Shown here one piece after another: positions 53,163-61,298 of a stretch of DNA of 64,000 bases. This DNA comes from Vreelandella massiliensis (GTDB lineage Bacteria; Pseudomonadota; Gammaproteobacteria; Pseudomonadales; Halomonadaceae). Each line of letters starts with the position of its first letter. The first letter of the stretch is position 1. Position numbers and translations under genes: made by a program. Location: positions 1 through 64,000 of the forward strand of contig NZ_LT699746.1 of NCBI RefSeq assembly GCF_900155385.1. The letters are read 5' to 3'. The notes under the pieces are model-generated. The model did not search any database. It saw nothing but the letters and a program-made list of their open reading frames with translations, and was not told the origin of the DNA.

Positions 53163-53191
53163 TCGACATGCCGGTTGATCGACATGCCGGT
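53163..53191. repeat. 13-bp direct repeat upstream of the 53242 gene
   Basis: Two identical copies of TCGACATGCCGGT are spaced by one and a half helical turns (16 bp start to start). They lie between the conserved element and the ribosome site and may bind a regulator. Confidence 0.75.
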
Positions 53192-53241
53192 AAAGGATGC
53201 TTTCGGTCGGATTCAGCGATGTTTCACTAGGAGATAGCACT

Positions 53242-53649
53242 ATGGCAGAAGTTCAACAAGCACAGGAGCAAGAGGCTGTTTTGCCCAATGGAGGTGACTG
53301 TTTCATCGCGGCTGCCAATTTGGTCACAGCAGGCGGGATTAGCCAAAACAGCGCCTTAAACGGTGTGGCGGATGTAACGCTAGTGCATGGCGTGGTAACA
53401 GGCCAAGGCCCAGTTGAGGGTATCCAGTTCAGCCATGCCTGGATTGAGGGCGTAAAAGACGGCCAGCCAGTCGTGATCGACACTTCTAACGGTGGCTGCT
53501 TCATTGGCCCGCCGGAGCTCTATTACTTGTTGGGTAATATCGACGCTGAGCAGCTATGCCGATATACGCCGCAAGCGGCACGCGAAAAGCTCCTTGATCA
53601 CAAGCATTTTGGCCCTTGGGAGGGGGCTGCCGAGCAGATCGGCCTTTAA
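53242..53649 (+). CDS. Small protein with a possible Cys-His-Asp (papain/NlpC-like) core
   Basis: A 135-residue protein from MAEVQQAQEQE, with TAGGAGAT upstream. It contains NGGDCFIAAANLV (Cys near a helix start), then GIQFSHAWIEGVKDGQ (His), then PVVIDTSNGG (Asp). This order and spacing resemble the catalytic triad of papain-like, NlpC/P60 or transglutaminase-like folds. No family name can be assigned. It has its own promoter region with the plasmid-wide element and a direct repeat. Confidence 0.72.
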   Translation: MAEVQQAQEQEAVLPNGGDCFIAAANLVTAGGISQNSALNGVADVTLVHGVVTGQGPVEGIQFSHAWIEGVKDGQPVVIDTSNGGCFIGPPELYYLLGNIDAEQLCRYTPQAAREKLLDHKHFGPWEGAAEQIGL

Positions 53650-53763
53650 TGGCCTTGCCAGAGAAAGAAGGAGGTGTTTCAGCACTTATTCGCAAACACG
53701 AAAAAGCCCGCACTGTGGGAGCAGAACGGGCATACCGCAACGTATGAATACGTGGAGGATACG

Positions 53764-53931
53764 ATGCAGTCAACGAAGCATATCACGATTCCCGCTATGT
53801 CGGGAGCCGACTTTACAGGCTTTCTTAACGTCTTACGCGCTTTGACAAGTCAGGGTTGGTCACTGGAATCCGTCGAGTCACACAACGCTTTCTCAATGGC
53901 GCTAAGGGCCGGTAAGACCACGCCTGCGTGA
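53764..53931 (+). CDS. Very small hypothetical protein
   Basis: A 55-residue protein starting MQSTKHITIPAMSGADFTGF, with GGAGG five bases before the ATG. The sequence looks like a short alpha/beta unit (FLNVLRALTSQGWSLESVESHNAFSMALRAG). No family recognised. It lies between the 53242 gene and the replication loader gene. Confidence 0.6.
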   Translation: MQSTKHITIPAMSGADFTGFLNVLRALTSQGWSLESVESHNAFSMALRAGKTTPA

Positions 53932-54030
53932 CTCAGTAGAAAATCAGACTTCACAAGCACGAAGGCGCGTTCATCGCTGATAGCGTTGGCCGCGCCCTTT
54001 TCTGCCTTTCTGCCATTTGGAGTGCCAGAT

Positions 54031-55101
54031 ATGCCTATCTCACGCGCCTCGGCAACGAAGCTCAAGCGCGATCACCTGCCCTATACCACCGTGCCTAACG
54101 CGACAATTGACCGTATCGGCAACCCTGACGCCTTGGCTATATGGGTGCATCTTCAAACCAAGCCGACCGGCTGGACAGTACGACCCACCGAGCTGCGCAA
54201 ACGCTTCAGCCTGGGTCGCAATCGTTTCTCTAATGCGATGAATGAGCTTAAAGCGCTAGGGCTGATTACCCAGGAGCCCTTGCGCGGTGAATCCGGTCAA
54301 CTTGCAGGCACGGTTTTGCATGTGCATTACAAGGTCGACGACGAACTAGACGACGACTATCCGTTAGCATCGGAGGATGAAACAGTCCCCAGGATGCCCG
54401 CTGATGATGCCAAGGCCCAAAACCCTGCCTCAGCCCAGACGGATCACGCCGCCCACCAGGAAGAAGATTTGCTAGGTGTGGTGCCGACCGAGAATCAGCG
54501 CTTAGAGGAAGCATTTGAGGTCTTTTATAACGCAGGACTGCCCAAGAAAAAGCGCAAGTACGCACAAAAAGCCTTTGAGCGTGCCGCGAAGCGCCAGCCC
54601 GACCCGATGCCGTTTGCGGAAATGCTCGCCGCCAATATCCAGACGCGACTTCTTGCCGGTGAAGTGGGCTTTGCCCAACTCCACCCCAGCACTTACTTAA
54701 ATCAAGAGCGCTGGCTTGATGAAATCAACGAAGATGGGGCGCTTTCGAGCCTGCATGGCTGTCCTGACAAGGCGCTATACGACCTTTTCGGCGAGGTGAT
54801 GCGAGAACAAAACCTGCCCCAGAAAGCCCCCACCCAAGGCTTCGACATTTTCCGTGGTAGTCGTGCCCATCAAGACATGCTGGCGCGTTGGGACAAGCTC
54901 TTTAATACCCGAAACCCCAAAGGCCGCGTGCGTTACGACGATACGGAAAGCGGCCTGCGTTTTTGGCGCTATGCGTTTGAAGTGGTGGCGAAAAAGCAAA
55001 ACTTTCGCCAAAGCGACGTGACGATCAGCAACTTCTTCCACCCCGATGTGTTTCATCGGGCGATTGAGGGCACCTTACGGCAACACGGAGCAGCACGATA
55101 A
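54031..55101 (+). CDS. Winged-helix replication protein, probable DnaB loader
   Basis: A 356-residue protein from MPISRASATKLKRDH, with GGAG at good spacing. Residues about 15-110 form a winged helix typical of plasmid and phage replication proteins (AIWVHLQTKPTGWTVRPTELRKRFSLGRNRFSNAMNELKALGLI). A linker follows, then a helical C-terminal domain (YNAGLPKKKRKYAQKAFERAAKR). It overlaps the dnaB start by one base, so the two are coupled. A helicase-loader (DnaT/phage O-like) role is inferred from this. Confidence 0.72.
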   Translation: MPISRASATKLKRDHLPYTTVPNATIDRIGNPDALAIWVHLQTKPTGWTVRPTELRKRFSLGRNRFSNAMNELKALGLITQEPLRGESGQLAGTVLHVHYKVDDELDDDYPLASEDETVPRMPADDAKAQNPASAQTDHAAHQEEDLLGVVPTENQRLEEAFEVFYNAGLPKKKRKYAQKAFERAAKRQPDPMPFAEMLAANIQTRLLAGEVGFAQLHPSTYLNQERWLDEINEDGALSSLHGCPDKALYDLFGEVMREQNLPQKAPTQGFDIFRGSRAHQDMLARWDKLFNTRNPKGRVRYDDTESGLRFWRYAFEVVAKKQNFRQSDVTISNFFHPDVFHRAIEGTLRQHGAAR

Positions 55102-56549
55102 TGGATTCCATGCCCACCACCACGCACATGCCCGATGATACGAACGAGGTCATCACACACGAACTGATCTACCTGGAAACGCAGGTGATTGGTGCCTGCC
55201 TGCTGAATAACGGACACATAGCGCAGGCTCATTTGGAACCCCAGCACTTCACTCAGGCGCAGTGCAGTCTCGCTTGGTCGGCGATTTTGAGTTTGTTTCA
55301 CGAAGGCAAAGTGGCCGACCTTGTGGCGGTGACGGCAGCAGCCCCACACCTTGAAGTGGCGATGCTGGCCGAAGCGCAGCGAAACTCGATCCAGCCAAAT
55401 AGCGAGCAAATCAAAGGCTGGGGCGACGCCATGCGCCAGCAACACTACGTCCGGCAGACACGCCAGCAGGTACAGCGACTAGCGGTTCAAGCAGGGTCGA
55501 TGAAAAGTGCGGAAGCGCTGCAAGACGCGATCCAAGACCTAGCGATGAACTCGCTACAGCAAGACAAGAGTGCTGAGCGCCCCACGATGGAAGATCACTT
55601 CAAGGGGATCGTCGATCATCTCGATGACCTGATGAACGGCAACGCCCACCCCATCGGCCTCTCTTGTGGTGTCACCGACTTCGATAAACTCACCGACGGT
55701 TTGCATCCGACAGAACTTATTATCGTCGCTGGGCGCCCAGGTATGGGCAAGTCAGCTTTTGCTAGCCAGATCAGCCAGCTCGCCGCGCTCGATGGGAAGC
55801 GATCTGCCTTTTTCACGTTGGAAATGAGCGCGGAAGAAGTGTCCAAGCGCCAACTCGTCAATCAGGCGCGAGTGCATAACAACGTCCTCAAGTACCCTGC
55901 TGACCACACGCATGAGTTGAACTTGCTTGGCCCTGCCATCAACGCACTCAAAGGCATGGATCAGGTCGTGATCGACGACGTTTTCGACATCGAGGATGTG
56001 ATTCAAGAGTGCTATCGGCTGCACGCACAGCGCCCTCTTGATCTTGTCGTCGTGGACTACCTACAGCTGCTCGGCAGTCGTGATCCCAAGATTGCGAGCC
56101 AAAGCAAACATCACGAAGTGGCCTATTACAGCCGTGCGCTCAAGCGCCTGGCGATGACGCTGCGCATCCCTGTCGTGGCGCTATCGCAACTTAACCGTGG
56201 CGTCGAACAGCGCCCCGACAAGCGCCCGCTCATGTCCGATCTCAAAGAGTCGGGCAATATCGAGCAAGATGCCAATAAAATCATCATGCTGTATCGAGAC
56301 GAGGTGTATGACGAGCACTCGGAAGCGCGGGGCATGTGCGAGTTAATCTTGCGTAAGAAACGCGACGGGGAGTTAGGCACGGTGCTGGCCTCATGCCTGA
56401 TGCAGCACTACCTGTTTGCCGACCTGGATCACCAGGCTATGCAGCAGTATTACGCTAGCGGGTCGAGTGCGAAAGCGGGTAACTATGGCAGCACCGTTGG
56501 CGGATCAGGAGCCGTATATTCGGCGGACGCCGCAGACGGCGTGCTTTAG
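55101..56549 (+). CDS. dnaB: Replicative DNA helicase DnaB (plasmid copy)
   Basis: A 482-residue hexameric helicase. The N-terminal DnaB domain (about 20-120, LETQVIGACLLNNGHIAQAHL) is followed by the RecA-like ATPase: Walker A GRPGMGKS (211-218), FTLEMSAEEVSKRQL, Walker B LVVVDYLQLLG, AMTLRIPVVALSQLNRGVEQR, LKESGNIEQDANKIIMLYRDE. Length matches chromosomal DnaB (about 470). Carrying its own helicase would make plasmid replication less host-dependent. Confidence 0.95.
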   Translation: MDSMPTTTHMPDDTNEVITHELIYLETQVIGACLLNNGHIAQAHLEPQHFTQAQCSLAWSAILSLFHEGKVADLVAVTAAAPHLEVAMLAEAQRNSIQPNSEQIKGWGDAMRQQHYVRQTRQQVQRLAVQAGSMKSAEALQDAIQDLAMNSLQQDKSAERPTMEDHFKGIVDHLDDLMNGNAHPIGLSCGVTDFDKLTDGLHPTELIIVAGRPGMGKSAFASQISQLAALDGKRSAFFTLEMSAEEVSKRQLVNQARVHNNVLKYPADHTHELNLLGPAINALKGMDQVVIDDVFDIEDVIQECYRLHAQRPLDLVVVDYLQLLGSRDPKIASQSKHHEVAYYSRALKRLAMTLRIPVVALSQLNRGVEQRPDKRPLMSDLKESGNIEQDANKIIMLYRDEVYDEHSEARGMCELILRKKRDGELGTVLASCLMQHYLFADLDHQAMQQYYASGSSAKAGNYGSTVGGSGAVYSADAADGVL

Positions 56550-56594
56550 GGGGGGCACGGCTGCATGACAACGCTGAAAAAAGGCGCTTTTAGG

Positions 56595-56639
56595 GCTTGG
56601 TCGCTTGAAAAGCCGTGAGACAGTAAAGATATCCATACA
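56595..56639 (+). promoter_or_regulatory. Conserved upstream element, copy D
   Basis: GCTTGGTCG followed by AAAAGCCGTGAGACAGT. It is closest to copy E and lies 62 bp before the next gene, the same distance as copy E from its gene. Confidence 0.72.
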
Positions 56640-56656
56640 CGACACAGGAGAGAGAC

Positions 56657-57043
56657 ATGGCAGCTTGCACCCACGCGCACAAAACCTACACCACCGCTTT
56701 CGAGATTGTTGATATGGACACTTGGGATGGCCATTCACCGGATCATATCGCCATCGAGGTATCACGCGCAGACGTGGAAAACTGGCTATTTCTGGCAGGT
56801 TTTGCCAAGCAACAAAACCTTGCTTCTATGGAGCGCTTCGATTTTCGGTGTGAGTTTCTGTTTGACGCAGGCGACGACGCCGACGCCCCCTTCCGCGCCG
56901 ACATGCAGCGCCTTGTCATCGACGACACAGACGCCTTCTTTGCTGGCGAGCAGAAGCACAATCCGTCCGGCCTCTGGCAAAGCGGCAGGCTGTCGCTGAA
57001 ACAACTGGCCAGCGACTTCGGCTTTGCCGCCGATCACCTTTAA
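56657..57043 (+). CDS. Hypothetical acidic protein
   Basis: A 128-residue protein, MAACTHAHKTYTTAFEIVDMDTWDGHSPDHI, with CAGGAGAG upstream. It is acidic and contains FDFRCEFLFDAGDDADAPFRADMQRLVIDD. No family recognised. It is the first of three small plus-strand genes and is preceded by the plasmid-wide element. Confidence 0.72.
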   Translation: MAACTHAHKTYTTAFEIVDMDTWDGHSPDHIAIEVSRADVENWLFLAGFAKQQNLASMERFDFRCEFLFDAGDDADAPFRADMQRLVIDDTDAFFAGEQKHNPSGLWQSGRLSLKQLASDFGFAADHL

Positions 57044-57121
57044 CGCCAAAGCACACTGCTTACTGGCTCGCCAGTATTGCGCTGACGAGTCAACCCCGAA
57101 AAAAACCAGCGAGGAACGATC

Positions 57122-57373
57122 ATGGATTTTCTCGCCAATCCCCTTCCAGCCGCGATGACGCACGATGCAGAGCTGTTCGCCGAATACGCCCAGAAAGTCG
57201 TGGAGGGCTTGGACATCGAGGATTTGATGGATGCCGTTAAGGAAAGCATCGAGCTGCGTCTGGCCGACCTGCCTGTATCCGAGGCGCTGGAAGAAATCGA
57301 CGAGTCCGAATACAGCGCGACGTTGGCCGAACCGATAGCAGCAGCGTACACGCGAAACGACCTCACGTTGTGA
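57122..57373 (+). CDS. Small acidic hypothetical protein
   Basis: An 83-residue, very acidic helical protein (HDAELFAEYAQKVVEGLDIEDLMDAVKESIELRLADL). GAGGAACG precedes the ATG. DNA-mimic or partner-binding roles are possible for such acidic proteins, but nothing specific is seen. It lies in a run of small co-oriented genes. Confidence 0.65.
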   Translation: MDFLANPLPAAMTHDAELFAEYAQKVVEGLDIEDLMDAVKESIELRLADLPVSEALEEIDESEYSATLAEPIAAAYTRNDLTL

Positions 57374-57420
57374 CCACCACTTAACGCCCACTTTGCCACT
57401 GACAGACCAGGGATAACCCC

Positions 57421-57666
57421 ATGTCTATGTTTCTGATTCGCGCCTTCGCAACACAAGTCTCTTGCCAGAGCCTCGCCGAACTCGGCGGGGTATTGCACCG
57501 CGATTTTGTAGGCCAATCGGTCACTGTGCAGTTTGATCGTCCTAGCGGGCTGCGTCATGTCGCGTTTGTCGATGTCAACGAGAGCGGACTGGTCAGTAGT
57601 TACGGCGCACCGCTGCCCGCCGAGCTGGCACCCTTGGCTGCCACCAAGCGCACTTATGTTGGCTGA
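57421..57666 (+). CDS. Small hypothetical protein
   Basis: An 81-residue protein, MSMFLIRAFATQVSCQSLAELGGVLHRDFVGQSVTVQFDRP, with AGGGATAACCCC before the ATG. Predicted beta-rich. No family recognised. It is the last gene of the run and converges on the MvaT-like gene. Confidence 0.62.
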   Translation: MSMFLIRAFATQVSCQSLAELGGVLHRDFVGQSVTVQFDRPSGLRHVAFVDVNESGLVSSYGAPLPAELAPLAATKRTYVG

Positions 57667-57716
57667 GAAAGCAACATCCACGGGAAGCTGCGTTTAACGA
57701 ATATCGAAATCGAGCG

Positions 57717-58079
57717 TCACTCGACAAATTCAGCCCAGCGCTCCACTTCATCGCTGCCATGCTCGTCTTTCCAGGCGCGGATCGTCTTATGATTACCCCC
57801 TCTGGTTTCGACTACATGGTTGGTATGCGGATTAGTGTAACGCTTTAAGCGACGTTTTTTTCGACCGTCTTCTTTTTGCGGGGCGGCCTTATTATAATTG
57901 GGATCAAGCAACTGAATTACCTCTTTGGGCTTCTTGTCGTATTTCTCCATTAGGGAGAGCAAGTCGTCCTTAAAGGCTAGCTCTGTTTGAAGTCGGTCAT
58001 CTTGTTTAAGGGAGTCCAGTTCCTTTTGAAGCTGGTCGAGTTGTTGCTGCTTGGTCAAATATTTGGATAAGACTGACAT
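57717..58079 (-). CDS. MvaT-family H-NS-like xenogeneic silencer
   Basis: A 120-residue nucleoid-associated protein. An N-terminal coiled-coil (KQQQLDQLQKELDSLKQD) for oligomerisation is joined by a basic linker (GRKKRRLKRY) to the MvaT DNA-binding domain NPHTNHVVETRGGNHKTIRAWKDEHG, with the GGN loop that inserts into the AT minor groove. The ATG at 58079 follows GAGG. Plasmid-borne MvaT/H-NS proteins reduce the fitness cost of incoming DNA. It lies 100 bp downstream of rep. Confidence 0.9.
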   Translation of the reverse strand: MSVLSKYLTKQQQLDQLQKELDSLKQDDRLQTELAFKDDLLSLMEKYDKKPKEVIQLLDPNYNKAAPQKEDGRKKRRLKRYTNPHTNHVVETRGGNHKTIRAWKDEHGSDEVERWAEFVE

Positions 58080-58183
58080 ACTAGCGACCTCATATTTATT
58101 GAATATCCCTAGCATGTTAATGAAGTTGTCAGCATAAATAAAGGCACTTATGAATTGAGTTTTAATACCGACGGGATAACCCG

Positions 58184-59308
58184 TTAAGGCTCTCCTAGTG
58201 CTAGGTTAATCTGTCTCTCTTTTCGCGTTCGTGGCGACAATTTCAACTCTTGTTCGGCTTTCATTTGCCGGACATTGGCAGCCTTGATTTCAGATACCAG
58301 TTTATCGCTTGGATATAAAACAAATTCCGCATCCACAATGGCCGGTCGTCCGCCTTTCGGGGGTTTTTTCTTAATTAAATGCTTTTCATAGCCCGCTAGT
58401 GTGCCATCCGCCTTTAAGCGCTTAATCTCTTTTTCCAAATACGCCACACCATCGGAAGTGCGTGCGAAGTTAAGCCCGCTCGTTGTTTCCCTTAGATGGC
58501 TAAACAGAACTTTCAGCGGTGCCGTGGGAGATAGGTTGGATGTAAAAATGAGTCGCTTTACAAGCGTAATCCCGTAGCTACGCCGAGAATGTAGCCGCGA
58601 CAAGTCGTACTGCCGATATTGGGCGGATTCGATGGCCTTGGCCACAACACTATGAAAAAACACACGCCATCGTGCTTCGGGCGCGTGGCGTGCATTGCCT
58701 GTCACGGACGCGGCCTGGTATTCGGAGATGATGCGGCTACGGGCAACTGCCTTGCCATTTTCGGATTCCAGCAAAAACTCGGACGAGGTGAGAATGTCGA
58801 TAGCCGACACTATCTGATAGTGATTATAGCTGTGGCCCATCGCTTCCAGTTCGCGCTTGAGTTGCCGTATGGAAAACACCACGCCATAGCGCCGTTCGCC
58901 CTGTTGTCGATCACACACGCCGTTTCGGTCTGAAGCCAGCTTCATTAGGGCTAGCTCTACCGCTTCTTCTTTAACCCCAGGATAGCGCCGAACCCACACC
59001 TCTTGCTTTACGGTATAGTCTCGACAGGTGCCTGGAAACTGTGTGAAGTCGAACCGTTGCCCCATATAAGAGAATTGAGACTTAATGGCCGTTGGCAACT
59101 CGTCCTGGTCATTGGCGCTCTCATTCACGTATTTGGGCAGCCAATCCCAGAATACGACGGCATTTGAAATCGACTGTCGATCTGCACTTTGATTGTAGAG
59201 AAACGACTGAAAGACGGTGAGCGGCAAGCGCTCCGCATCCACGGCAGCTGTGGGTAGCGGTATCTCGTCTGGGCCATACAGCGTGCCCGTCTGTTTGCTG
59301 GTATCCAT
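58184..59308 (-). CDS. Plasmid replication initiator (Rep)
   Basis: A 374-residue protein with winged-helix-like segments (EEAVELALMKLASDRNGVCDRQQGERRYGVVFSIRQLKRELEAMGHSYNHYQIVSAIDILTSSEFLLES and RRSYGITLVKRLIFTSNLSPTAPLKVLFSHLRETT), and a basic C-terminal part (HLIKKKPPKGGRPAIVD). The exact family is not recognised, but it starts 57 bp from an array of about ten iterons, which strongly indicates an iteron-binding initiator. Iterons probably also autoregulate its promoter. Confidence 0.85.
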   Translation of the reverse strand: MDTSKQTGTLYGPDEIPLPTAAVDAERLPLTVFQSFLYNQSADRQSISNAVVFWDWLPKYVNESANDQDELPTAIKSQFSYMGQRFDFTQFPGTCRDYTVKQEVWVRRYPGVKEEAVELALMKLASDRNGVCDRQQGERRYGVVFSIRQLKRELEAMGHSYNHYQIVSAIDILTSSEFLLESENGKAVARSRIISEYQAASVTGNARHAPEARWRVFFHSVVAKAIESAQYRQYDLSRLHSRRSYGITLVKRLIFTSNLSPTAPLKVLFSHLRETTSGLNFARTSDGVAYLEKEIKRLKADGTLAGYEKHLIKKKPPKGGRPAIVDAEFVLYPSDKLVSEIKAANVRQMKAEQELKLSPRTRKERQINLALGEP

Positions 59309-59364
59309 ACGTTTTATTGCCCTGCTTTATTGTGGTGGCAGCGTATCGGATTTTGACCGCGAAG

Positions 59365-59882
59365 GGTGGTTGCTGCGACTCGCAAAACTCAGTGCTTTTC
59401 ACGCTTAAATGGCGCCTGTGCCTCACCTAAGACACCGCAAGACCTTAAAAACGCTTGAAGGTGGTTGCTGTAGCTCGCAAAACTCCCCTCTTTTTCTACC
59501 TGCCGCGTACAAAGCACCGCTGGGTGAGTGGTTGCTGTGGCTCGCAGAACTTGGCAAGTCACCTCAACGCTAGCTTTAGCCACTACACTTCACCAATACC
59601 CTTTCAAGGGTGGTTGCTGTGACTCGCAAAAGGTGGTTGCTGTGGCTCGCAGAACTCAAAAATCAGCCTCAAGTGGAAAGATAGAAAGGAGTTATCCACA
59701 AAAACCCGACATAGAGGTGGTTGCTGGGGCTCGCAATACCCGATCTGGGTGGTTGCTGTGGCTCGCAAAACACCCCACAAGACACTTTCCCTCCCTGCAA
59801 AGGTGGTTGCTATGGCTCGCAATACTCAACGGTACTGATTGCTGCGACTCGCAAAAGGCGGTTGCTGTGACTCGCAAAACTC
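59365..59882. repeat. Iteron array of the replication origin (oriV)
   Basis: About ten direct repeats with consensus GGTGGTTGCTGTGGCTCGCA (then AAACTC) start at 59365, 59460, 59527, 59609, 59632, 59716, 59748, 59802, 59831 and 59857. All have the same orientation. Spacing is irregular, with pairs in near-direct contact (59609/59632 and 59831/59857). The rep gene starts immediately to the left. Confidence 0.95.
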
Positions 59883-59960
59883 CCCTTCTTCTCCCATATT
59901 TTCAGATACTTAACCATTCGCTTCTTTTTATCCCTTCTCCTTATATTCCCTTACCAAATA
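59883..59960. other. AT-rich, pyrimidine-biased region next to the iterons
   Basis: About 75 bp of strongly T/C-biased sequence (TTTTCAGATACTTAACC, CTTCTTTTTATCCC) follows the last iteron. This is the usual place of a DNA unwinding element in iteron origins. No DnaA box was confirmed by eye. Confidence 0.55.
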
Positions 59961-60057
59961 GCGCGTAAAGCATCGCCCAATCGGGCGGTGATACAAGCGC
60001 GCACCGCGCAGCGGTGCCTGTATTGATGTTGCCACCAACCCCTGATATTTTCTCAGT

Positions 60058-61182
60058 ATGACAAAACGTGCCTACAAAGAGCGGTTCTATCCTACTTCCG
60101 AACAGGCTGAGCTATTAGCGCAGTCGTTTGGGTGTGCCCGTTTTGTCTGGAACAATACCTTGGCTTATCGCACCGAGGCGTATAAGCAGCGCGGCGAGTC
60201 GGTATCGCATTCAGCAGCGGAAAAGCGGCTGGTGGGCTTGAAGGCAGAGTTTCCGTGGCTCAAGGACGTATCGAGCGTGATCCTGCAGCAAACGCTCCGA
60301 GATCAGAAAGCCGCCTTCGACAATTTCTTCAATCCCAAGCTCAAGGCGCGGTATCCGCGCTTCAAGCGCAAGGATGGCCGGCAGTCGATCCGGTTGACCA
60401 AAGCGGCCTTTCGCTATCGGGATGGCGAGATCACCATCGCCAAGACCCGGACGCCGCTACCCATCCGGTGGAGTCGGCCACTGCCCTCTGCACCCTCTAC
60501 CATCACGCTTTCATGCGATCGGGCAGGCCGCTACTTCATCAGCTGCCTGTGCGAGTTCACACCGCAAGCGCTACCGATCACGCCCAAGACCGTGGGGATT
60601 GATCTTGGGCTGACTGACCTGTTCATCACCAGCGACGGCGTAAAATCCGGCAATCCGCGCCATTTGAAGCGTTATGAGGCTAAGCTCGCCTTTCTGCAAC
60701 GCCGGCTGGCGAAGAAGCAAAAAGGCTCAAAAAACCGCGCCAAAGCCAAGCAGAAAGTGGCGCGGCTACATGCCAAAATCGCGGATTGCCGCCGTGATGC
60801 CGCCCACAAAGCGACCCGAACCTTGATTAACGAAAACCAAGTGCTGTGTATCGAGTCGCTGAACATCGCGGGCATGGTCAAGAACCGTCATTTGGCAAAA
60901 GCCATCAGCGATGCAGGGTGGGGTGAGTTCGTCCGCCAGTTGGACTATAAGGCCACCTGGGCGGGGCGGCAGGTGGTAAAAGTCAGTCAGTGGTTCCCCA
61001 GCAGCAAACGGTGCCATGGCTGCGGCCACAAGGTCGAGAAGCTGCCGCTGTCGCAACGTCATTGGCACTGTCAAGGCTGTGGCGAACCCATCGACCGCGA
61101 CATCAACGCGGCCAACAATATCAAAACCGCCGGGCTGGCGGGGTTCGCCTGTGGAGCGACCGGAGCGGGGGCAGCGGCCTAG
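60058..61182 (+). CDS. tnpB: TnpB RNA-guided nuclease homologue with zinc ribbon
   Basis: A 374-residue TnpB (MTKRAYKERFYPTSEQAELL). RuvC residues are in VGIDLGLTDLFIT, VLCIESLNIAGMV and PIDRDINAANNIK; the zinc ribbon is KRCHGCGH ... WHCQGCGEP. It is nearer to the 49742 protein in sequence, yet its element ends match those of element 3. All catalytic positions are present. Confidence 0.95.
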   Translation: MTKRAYKERFYPTSEQAELLAQSFGCARFVWNNTLAYRTEAYKQRGESVSHSAAEKRLVGLKAEFPWLKDVSSVILQQTLRDQKAAFDNFFNPKLKARYPRFKRKDGRQSIRLTKAAFRYRDGEITIAKTRTPLPIRWSRPLPSAPSTITLSCDRAGRYFISCLCEFTPQALPITPKTVGIDLGLTDLFITSDGVKSGNPRHLKRYEAKLAFLQRRLAKKQKGSKNRAKAKQKVARLHAKIADCRRDAAHKATRTLINENQVLCIESLNIAGMVKNRHLAKAISDAGWGEFVRQLDYKATWAGRQVVKVSQWFPSSKRCHGCGHKVEKLPLSQRHWHCQGCGEPIDRDINAANNIKTAGLAGFACGATGAGAAA

Positions 61183-61237
61183 CCGCTGCCTAGTGAAGGC
61201 GTGTGGAAGCAGGAAGGTTTTTGGGGCGACTCAAGAA

Positions 61238-61273
61238 CCCTCGCCCAAAGCGCGAAGCGCGGCGGGCGGGGAG
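61238..61273 (+). ncRNA. Right-end RNA scaffold candidate of element 5
   Basis: CTCGCCC and GGGCGGGGAG enclose a GCGCGAAGCGCG-type hairpin. It is almost identical to the right end of element 3, while the sequence beyond 61273 differs, as expected if that flank is the guide segment. Confidence 0.6.
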
Positions 61274-61298
61274 TGTCAGAAAACAGAATGGCCTTACC

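Larger units (their letters stand above)
59973..61273 (+). mobile_element. TnpB-only IS200/IS605-type element (element 5)
   Basis: A tnpB without tnpA, with left end TCGCCCAATCGGGCGG (59973-59988) and right end CCCTCGCCCAAAGCGCGAAG ... GGGCGGGGAG (61238-61273). Both match element 3. It sits between the replication origin and a three-gene cluster. Confidence 0.82.

Noticed and set aside
53700-53731. Terminator after the 53242 gene
   Set aside because: GCCCG/CGGGC arms exist but the loop is long and the T tract would be on the opposite strand, where no gene ends.
59365-59882. Repeated units considered as a CRISPR array
   Set aside because: Spacing is irregular, some units nearly touch, there are no equal-length spacers and no cas genes, and a Rep gene adjoins; they are iterons.
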